From NCBI GenBank assembly GCA_036186865.1, contig AP025042.1, positions 17,879,496 to 17,943,495 of the forward strand: a stretch of DNA of 64,000 bases, written 5' to 3'. The DNA comes from Eustoma russellianum (taxonomy: Eukaryota > Streptophyta > Magnoliopsida > Gentianales > Gentianaceae). The notes beneath the pieces were generated by a model, which saw only the letters and a list, made by a program, of their open reading frames with translations, did no database searches and was not told the DNA's origin. Each line of letters opens with the position of its first letter. Position 1 is the stretch's first letter. This document shows positions 57,914 through 64,000 of the stretch, piece by piece. A program made the position numbers and the translations under genes.

Positions 57914-59198
57914 ATGGTTCGGACTCGTGGTAGACCTCGCAGAGATGCTGCCCATGCACCCGAACCAAACCCTCCACAACCTCAAGAGCAAGTCCCTCCA
58001 CCTCCTCCTCAGAATCAGAATCCACCGCCTCCTCCTCCACCGCAGAATGAAAATCCCCCACCAGCTCAAGGAAACCCTTTTCCGCAAGTGCCACTTCTTA
58101 TTCCGGATTTCCAAGCATTCTGTCAGACCGTAACTCAGATTGGCCAGGGAATGATACAGCAAATTGCCCCTCCCCCTCCATATGAACCGATAAGAGATGC
58201 GCAGTACTACTTTGAGAAGCTCAAGCGAGCAAATGTGCCTCCTTTTGAAGGCAAGTCTGACCCCGATATGGCTGAAAAATGGCTAGATGAAGTGGAGAAC
58301 TGTTTTGAACTGAATGGAGCCCCTGACAATATGAAAACCCAAGCTGTGAGGCCTTTCCTCCTTGGTGAGGCGAACCAGTGGTGGAAAGCTAAGCTGCAAC
58401 CTTTGCCCCGACCTATTCCGTGGGAGAGATTCATCCAAGAGTTCAACAAGTTTTATTTTCCTCCGTCAGTGAAGATGCAAAAGAGGCATGATTTTGAAAT
58501 GTTGAAGCAAGAACCTGGTATGACTGTGTCTGAATATGTGAGCAAGTTTCTGGCTTTGGGTAGATTTTCTCCGGCTACGATGAATGATGAGGAATCTAAG
58601 ATGGTGAAGTTTGAGAGTGGGCTGAACCCAAGGATTCGCACCTGGTTGGTAAATGTTATCTCTGCTGATTTTGAAGCACTTGTTGATGCATGTTATCGGA
58701 TCGAGAAGGATATCATTCGTCGTGATACGACGATGGGCCAGAAAAGAGGAAGGGACACTTCTAGTGATAAAGGAGCAAGGAAAATGACTAGACAGAATTT
58801 TCATGGGAGGCAAGGTAGACAGCAGAATCAGAAACAAAGAGGAAATCAGAATCGTGGACAGCGCCATAGACAGAATCAGAATAATCAGAGAAATAATCAA
58901 GGAAATCAAGGGCAGCAGCAGCAGGCCATTCCCATGTGTCCCCATTGTCAGAAGAATCATTTGGGCGAGTGCTATGTACAAGCTGGTAAGTGCTTTGGTT
59001 GCGGCAAGACTGGTCATATGATTAGGGATTGTCCTGATAAGGGAGCTGCTTGTGTTGGATGCGGAAAGACCGGGCACATTCTGAGAGATTGTCATGAGCG
59101 TGGTGGACAGCAGCAGAGGAACCAACATCAGCGCCCGAATGCGCGTGTGCATGTGATGACTGATGCTGCAGTTAAGGAAGCTAGAGACGTCGTGGCTG
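57914..59198 (+). CDS. Gag of Tekay-like element (exon 1 of gag-pol)
   Basis: Start at ATG 57914 (MVRTRGRPRRDAAH); the frame is open from 57779, but the earlier part is leader. It has a Pro/Gln-rich N-terminus (about residues 18-55), then a retrotransposon gag domain with YFEKLKRANVPPFEG, DMAEKWLDEVENCF, LLGEANQWWKAKL, WERFIQEFNKFYFP, MTVSEYVSKFLALGRF and ESGLNPRIRTWL. A basic Gln/Asn/Arg-rich linker leads to two CCHC zinc knuckles, CFGCGKTGHMIRDC and CVGCGKTGHILRDC, which would bind RNA. Coding ends on the first base of a Gly codon (59198) at an intron-like donor. If unspliced, the frame stops at 59207-59209, giving a Gag of about 431 residues. Confidence 0.92.
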
Positions 59199-59274
59199 GT
59201 ATAATTTAAAAATTATGCAATACTAAATTGATAAATATTATATTGCTGCATAGTTAAAACTCTATATGATTCAG
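59199..59274 (+). other. Putative spliceosomal intron 1 (gag/protease junction)
   Basis: 76 nt, GTATAATTTA to ATATGATTCAG, about 80% A+T by count against near 45-50% GC flanks. It contains an AATACTAAATT near-match to a branch-point sequence (about 59218-59228). It has an immediate in-frame stop and its length is not a multiple of three. Removal joins GCT-G to GC-ACT, giving VVAGTTLVCCMPANVLFDSG, continuous with the conserved protease region of the family. No target-site duplication flanks it. Confidence 0.8.
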
Positions 59275-60113
59275 GCACTACTCTTGTATGTTGTATGCCC
59301 GCAAATGTGTTGTTTGATAGTGGCGCCAGCCACTCCTTTATATCTAAGAAATTTGCAAAGGGATTAGACCACAATCCCATCCGGCTTAAATCACCCTATC
59401 GAATCCAAGCCGCTGGTGATCAAGTGCTTACGTCTCATTATCTGTATAAGGATTGCGCGGTCGAGCTCGATGACCATCGGTTCGCAGCTGATCTGATCCC
59501 GATTGCTATGAGTGACTTTGACATTATTCTTGGTATGGACTGGTTGTCTAAGAACCATGCCCATATTGACTGCAATCAGAAGAAAGTCACTTTCAGAGCC
59601 CCGGAGCAAGAGGAAGTATCATTTCAAGGAGGTCCCAAGTTGAAAAAGTCAAAGAATATTTTTGTGAATACAGTACGTGCCCGTAGAGCATTGCGAAAGG
59701 GATGTCAAGGCTATCTTGTTTATGCTCTTAGTGTCGAGCAGGCAGCAGTAGACATTTTGCAAGTTCCAGTAGTTCAAGAGTTTCTTGATGTCTTTCCAGA
59801 AGAACTACCAGGACTTCCCCCTGATCGAGAGATTTCCTTTGAGATAAATCTCATCCCCGGAGCTGAGCCCATTTCTAAAGCTCCTTACCGTATGGCACCC
59901 GCTGAGCTGAAGGAACTAAAAGAGCAATTGCACGAGTTACTGGAAAAGAAGTTGATTCGTCCAAGTGTGTCGCCATGGGGTGCCCCAGTTTTATTTGTAA
60001 AGAAGAAAGATGGAGGTATGCGACTGTGTATTGATTATCGAGAACTCAACAAGATCACCGTAAAGAATAAGTATCCGTTGCCTCGGATCGACGATCTGTT
60101 TGACCAGCTTCGG
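59275..60113 (+). CDS. Protease and N-terminal RT of Tekay-like Pol (exon 2)
   Basis: Aspartic protease with ANVLFDSGASHSFIS (active-site DSG) and IILGMDWLSKNHAHIDC, then linker and the start of RT: FPEELPGLPPDREISFEI, APYRMAPAELKELKEQL, RPSVSPWGAPVLFVKKKDGG, MRLCIDYRELNKITVKNKYP and LPRIDDLFDQLR. Coding stops after a complete Arg codon (CGG 60111-60113), phase 0, at an intron-like donor GTCAGTAATT. If intron 2 is retained, the product ends 15 residues later (VSNYQVLFQYNNHE). Confidence 0.93.
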
Positions 60114-60180
60114 GTCAGTAATTACCAAGTCTTATTTCAATATAATAATCATGAATAATATCTAAAGTATCTTAATGCAG
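60114..60180 (+). other. Putative spliceosomal intron 2 (inside RT)
   Basis: 67 nt, GTCAGTAATT to TTAATGCAG, about 76% A+T, with ATCTAAAG near the 3' end as a possible branch site. It has in-frame stops and is not a multiple of three. Removal joins FDQLR to GARVFSKVDLRSGY, the invariant order in gypsy RT. The length is near the lower limit for plant introns. Confidence 0.8.
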
Positions 60181-62712
60181 GGAGCTCGGGTGTTTAGCAA
60201 AGTGGACCTAAGATCTGGATATTTTCAATTGAAGATAAGAGCTGAGGATATTCCTAAGACAGCATTCAGGACGAGATATGGGCATTATGAATTTCTCGTG
60301 ATGCCTTTTGGACTGACCAACGCCCCTGCAGTGTTTATGGATCTTATGAATCGGGTGTTTCGGGACCAATTGGATAAGTATGTGGTAGTCTTTATTGACG
60401 ATATCCTGATTTATTCGCCTGATGAGGAAACTCATACAGCTCATCTGAGGACAATACTTGGTATTCTAAGGAAGCATCAACTCTATGCAAAATTTAGTAA
60501 ATGTGAGTTTTGGTTGCATAGTGTGTCATTTCTGGGCCATATTATTACTGAAAATGGGATTTCGGTTGATCCCCGAAAGATTGAGGCAATTACTGAGTGG
60601 CCGAGACCGACCAATGTCACTGAAATAAGGAGTTTTCTTGGACTGGCCGGTTACTACCGCAAGTTTGTTGAAGGATTTTCCAGGATAGCTATGCCACTCA
60701 CTAGATTGACGCAGAAGAAGACAAAATTTGTATGGAATGAGGATTGTGAAAGTAGCTTTTCTGAGCTGAAAGCAAGGTTGACGTCTGCACCAGTTTTGGC
60801 TCAACCCATTTCAGGAGAACAGTTTGTGATCTATAGTGATGCATCCAAGAATGGATTGGGTTGTGTTCTTATGCAGAATGGGCGTGTGATCGCGTATGCG
60901 TCTCGCCAGCTTAAGCCGTTTGAGCAGAATTATCCAGTACATGATCTTGAGCTTGCAGCAGTTGTATTTGCTCTAAAGATTTGGCGTCATTATCTGTATG
61001 GAGAGAAGTGTGAGATCTTCACAGATCATAAGAGTTTGAAATACCTCTTCACTCAAAAGGAGCTGAATATGCGCCAAAGGCGATGGCTTGAATTGATCAA
61101 GGATTATGACATCTCTATTCAGTATCATCCAGGTAAAGCTAATAGAGTTGCCGACGCTTTGAGTCGTAAGACAAGTCATCCCCATCAACCACCTTTACAG
61201 CGTGATATGGAAGAGTTTGGTCTGGAAGAAGTAAATTCGATTTCCGACGTGCTTGCAAAATTAGTAGTGGTTCCTTCTTTGATCGATAGGATTAAGGAGA
61301 CTCAAGTTAAGGATGATGCATTGATGAAAGTCAAGAGCAAGCTGAAGGAGAAGCCATCCGACGATTTTGAAGTCCGTAGTGACGGCAGTTTATGGCTTAG
61401 AGGTCGATTGTGTGTGCCTAATGATGATGCGATAAGAAGTGAAGTGCTTCAGGAAGCCCATAATTCTCGATTGTCTATTCACCCAGGAGCAAATAAGATG
61501 TATCATGACTTGAAGCAAAAGTTTTGGTGGCCAGGAATGAAGAATCAGATAGCAGAGTTTGTTGAGAAATGTCTTGTATGTCAGAAAGTCAAATCAGAAC
61601 ATCAGCGACCAGCTGGATTATTGCAACCACTTGAGGTGCCTGAGTGGAAATGGGATCATATCGCTATGGATTTTGTGACCGATTTACCTAGGGCAAGAAA
61701 TGGATATGACACTATTTGGGTTATTGTGGATCGTCTGACGAAGAGTGCGCATTTCATGGCAATGTCGATTAAAGCACCCATGGAAAAGTTGGCTTCTATG
61801 TATGTTGATCAGATTGTATGTTTGCATGGAGTTCCTATGAGCATAGTTTGTGACCGAGACCCCCGCTTCACATCAAGGTTTTGGACGGCATTTCAGAAAG
61901 CGATGGGTACGGAAGTTCGCATGAGTTCAGCTTTTCATCCCCAGACTGACGGTCAATCAGAGAGAACAATCCAAACATTGGAGGACATGTTGCGTGGTTG
62001 TGTGTTGGACTTTGGAGGTAGCTGGGATAAGAACTTGAAGTTGGTTGAGTTTTCATACAATAACAGCTACCACAGATCTATTGGAATGGCTCCTTATGAA
62101 GCTCTTTATGGAAGAAAATGTCGATCGCCATTGTATTGGGATGAGATTGGAGATAAAGTTTTCACAGGACCTGACTTAGTGGAGCAAACCAAGGAAAAGG
62201 TTATGATTGCAAGACAAAGATTGAAGGCTGCTCAGGATAGAAGCAAGGAGTGGGCCGACGTGAGGCGTCGACCACTTGAGTTTCAAGTAGGAGATAAAGT
62301 ATTCTTGAAGGTATCTCCATCGAAAGGAGTAAAGCGGTTCGGAATTAAAGGGAAGCTTAGTCCTAGATTCATTGGACCATTTGAGATCTTGGAAAGAATT
62401 GTAGAAGTTGCTTATAGACTTGCACTACCGCCATCGTTGTCTCAATTACACAATGTGTTTCATATATCTCAATTGCGTAAGTATGTGCATGACTCGAGCC
62501 ATATTATGGATGAGCAACCTTTGAGGATTGAAGCTGATATATCCTATGTTGAAGAACCCGAAAGGATAATTGATAGGGAAGTGAAAGCATTGAGGAATAA
62601 GTCTATTCCTATGGTCAAGGTGAAATGGAAGAACCATTCAGTTGATGAGGCCACTTGGGAATTAGAGGGAGACATGAAGCAAAAGTACCCATATCTCTTT
62701 GACAATTCATAA
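60181..62712 (+). CDS. RT, RNase H, integrase and chromodomain of Tekay-like Pol (exon 3)
   Basis: Open frame of 843 codons from GGA 60181. RT: GARVFSKVDLRSGYFQLKI, MPFGLTNAPAVFMDLMNRVF and catalytic VVFIDDILIYS. RNase H: FVIYSDASKNGLGCVL, DLELAAVVFALKIWRHYL and FTDHKSLKYLF. Integrase: HHCC zinc region (HPGANKMYHDLKQKFWWPGM, CLVCQKVKSEH); catalytic D in MDFVTDLP, D in VCDRDPRF and E in TDGQSERTIQTLE. C-terminus: GDKVFLKVSPSKG, then a chromodomain with PERIIDREVKALRNK, MVKVKWKNHSVDEATWE and LEGDMKQKYP, which in this family targets integration to chromatin. TAA 62710-62712. Confidence 0.95.
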   Translation, partial: GARVFSKVDLRSGYFQLKIRAEDIPKTAFRTRYGHYEFLVMPFGLTNAPAVFMDLMNRVFRDQLDKYVVVFIDDILIYSPDEETHTAHLRTILGILRKHQLYAKFSKCEFWLHSVSFLGHIITENGISVDPRKIEAITEWPRPTNVTEIRSFLGLAGYYRKFVEGFSRIAMPLTRLTQKKTKFVWNEDCESSFSELKARLTSAPVLAQPISGEQFVIYSDASKNGLGCVLMQNGRVIAYASRQLKPFEQNYPVHDLELAAVVFALKIWRHYLYGEKCEIFTDHKSLKYLFTQKELNMRQRRWLELIKDYDISIQYHPGKANRVADALSRKTSHPHQPPLQRDMEEFGLEEVNSISDVLAKLVVVPSLIDRIKETQVKDDALMKVKSKLKEKPSDDFEVRSDGSLWLRGRLCVPNDDAIRSEVLQEAHNSRLSIHPGANKMYHDLKQKFWWPGMKNQIAEFVEKCLVCQKVKSEHQRPAGLLQPLEVPEWKWDHIAMDFVTDLPRARNGYDTIWVIVDRLTKSAHFMAMSIKAPMEKLASMYVDQIVCLHGVPMSIVCDRDPRFTSRFWTAFQKAMGTEVRMSSAFHPQTDGQSERTIQTLEDMLRGCVLDFGGSWDKNLKLVEFSYNNSYHRSIGMAPYEALYGRKCRSPLYWDEIGDKVFTGPDLVEQTKEKVMIARQRLKAAQDRSKEWADVRRRPLEFQVGDKVFLKVSPSKGVKRFGIKGKLSPRFIGPFEILERIVEVAYRLALPPSLSQLHNVFHISQLRKYVHDSSHIMDEQPLRIEADISYVEEPERIIDREVKALRNKSIPMVKVKWKNHSVDEATWELEGDMKQKYPYLFDNS

Positions 62713-62748
62713 GTTTCGAGGACGAAACTTCATTGAAGGAGGGAAGGA
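62713..62748 (+). other. 3' UTR and polypurine tract of Tekay-like element
   Basis: GTTTCGAGGACGAAACTTC then the purine tract TGAAGGAGGGAAGGA adjoin the LTR start TGTTGTACG at 62749. The GAGGACGAAACTTC phrase is a common plant gypsy signature upstream of the PPT. Confidence 0.8.
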
Positions 62749-64000
62749 TGTTGTACGCCAACAATTAGGTACGTAAAAACTATGAATATGAGATGGAATG
62801 AAAGCGACAATTCCTTTTAGAGCGTGTTACTTAAGTCCACGTAACTCTTTTTACTTAAATACTCTTGAGATAGTCCATGAAATATAGAGCGATATAAACC
62901 ATACCAATATATATATGTATGTGCGTATATATGATATACGTAGGGAAGGTATAAACACATGGTACACCTAGGCGTGTACGTAATTGTATAGATACATATA
63001 CTAATCTTGGAATACAATAAAATATAGGCAACAATATGGCATATGGATTAAAAATTACAAGGAATATCAAGATGCCTAAGAGGCCCAAAATTTCGGCCTA
63101 TACATGGGAAATTCTAGAATTCTCTAGCAAATTTTATTAGCTAAAATAATTACTTAATGTCTACTACATCATCTAGACAAGAAGTTATTATGCAAAGAGG
63201 AAAATAGAAAATAAAATAGACATACATTTAAGGAACAAGTTGAGACAACTCATTAAAGAAGGAAGTAGTATGGTTGAGGTCATAAAGACCCCAACCAATA
63301 CCGCCCCCCTTAATGTCTAGCCATGGAGGATTTTAAATTCTACCATGGTTACTTTTCTCTAAACCAAGGTTAATGTAACCATGATTTAATAAAGTAACTT
63401 GGGTTAGCAAAAAAGTAACTATAGTTTGAATAAAGTAACCAAGGTTATACTAACTTAACCTTGATTAACACACAAGAAAGCCCTAATCTCACCAAATCCC
63501 TCCAAAGAAACCGTCCCCCCTAAGCCTCCAAACATAGTTCAATTCAACTCATTCTAGAGCATCTCTCTCATATTGCAAGACCAAGAACACTTAGCAAAAT
63601 CTCCATCTTCCCTCACCAAGAGATTTCGGCCCTTCCATCTTGAGGGCTAGGACTTCAAGTTCACTTCAAGACCTCAAGGAGACATCTAGGTAAGTGTGTT
63701 CCTAATCTCCTTAAGAGAATTCTCACTTTTATGAGAATGAAACTCACATGCATTCTCTTGTTTTATGCTAAAACCGTGGGTTCAAGGTGGGGATAGGGGA
63801 AAGCTACCAACTTTCTTAGGAGGAGATACATTGAGGTGCTTGAATCTCCATTTCAAGATTATTTTGGTAAGATGCTCTAACTTTAAAGATGACCTAGTTC
63901 CTCCATTTGAATAAAGAACTAACCTTTTTATTTCACTCCCTCAAAACCGTGTGCTCAAGGTGAAGAGGGTGAAGGATTTCATCACATCTCACTTCATAAC
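62749..64000 (+). repeat. 3' LTR of Tekay-like element (first 1252 bp)
   Basis: Matches 54087 onward with about eight substitutions and one indel. It runs off the right edge. By the length of the 5' copy it should end about 2.3 kb beyond the window. Confidence 0.92.

Larger units (their letters stand above)
54087..64000 (+). mobile_element. Tekay-like Ty3/gypsy chromovirus with two intron-like segments (3' LTR incomplete)
   Basis: Sense element inserted in element D's gag. Left flank is CTTAT (54082-54086); the right flank is outside the window. The 5' LTR is 54087-57628 and the 3' LTR starts at 62749. The shared 1252 bp differ at about eight bases and one indel (about 0.6%), so it is young. 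Gag, protease, RT, RNase H, integrase and a C-terminal chromodomain form one reading frame if the GT...AG segments 59199-59274 and 60114-60180 are removed. No other stop or frameshift was seen, so the element may be autonomous. Confidence 0.92.

Noticed and set aside
57875..58162. Arg/Trp-rich minus-strand ORFs opposite the gag N-terminus
   Set aside because: They arise from the reverse complement of the CCT/CCA Pro-rich stretch of gag.
58466..59152. 228-residue minus-strand ORF opposite the Tekay-like gag
   Set aside because: It is an antisense shadow of a well-supported gag coding region and lacks any known domain.

Overview
The window is plant nuclear DNA made almost entirely of retrotransposons. 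The evidence is LTRs of 1.3-3.5 kb, primer-binding sites for initiator Met-tRNA (TGGTATCAGAGC type), Ty1/copia Sirevirus-like and Ty3/gypsy chromovirus-like polyproteins, and a plant-type LINE with a C-terminal RNase H. I found no host gene, no tRNA or rRNA gene and no CRISPR. The composition suggests a repeat-rich, possibly pericentromeric, region of a large-genome flowering plant. The species cannot be named from the sequence.

Left third (1-18275). Two LINE remnants lie head to tail (1-690 and 691-7285). The second is split by an antisense 3.39-kb solo LTR (1786-5177), and removing that LTR rejoins the LINE reading frame exactly. An antisense gypsy-type LTR fragment follows (about 7346-9105). 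Next comes a decayed Copia pol (9150-9529 plus 16992-18097), split by an antisense Sirevirus-like element with gag but no pol (element A, 9530-16991).

Middle (18276-30236). Element B is a sense Sirevirus-like element with an open pol. Its 3' LTR breaks off after about 766 bp at 27014. Eroded Copia debris on both strands follows.

Right half (30237-64000). One antisense gag-only Sirevirus-like element (D) has been split three times: by a CRM-like gypsy element (30971-39902), by a very young Sirevirus-like element C (41662-53511), and by a young Tekay-like chromovirus (54087 to beyond the window). Target-site duplications and rejoined sequence fix the CRM and C boundaries to the base. The reassembled D LTR is about 2666 bp, the same length as the intact LTR of element A.

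Two results stand out. First, the Tekay-like element has its gag-pol frame interrupted by two short AT-rich GT...AG segments (59199-59274 and 60114-60180). Removing each restores conserved protease and reverse-transcriptase sequence exactly, so they look like spliceosomal introns inside a young retrotransposon. Unspliced RNA would encode Gag only and spliced RNA Gag-Pol. Second, A and D share the same direct gag-to-3'UTR structure without pol. This indicates an amplified gag-only family, with relatives such as element C as possible trans-acting partners.
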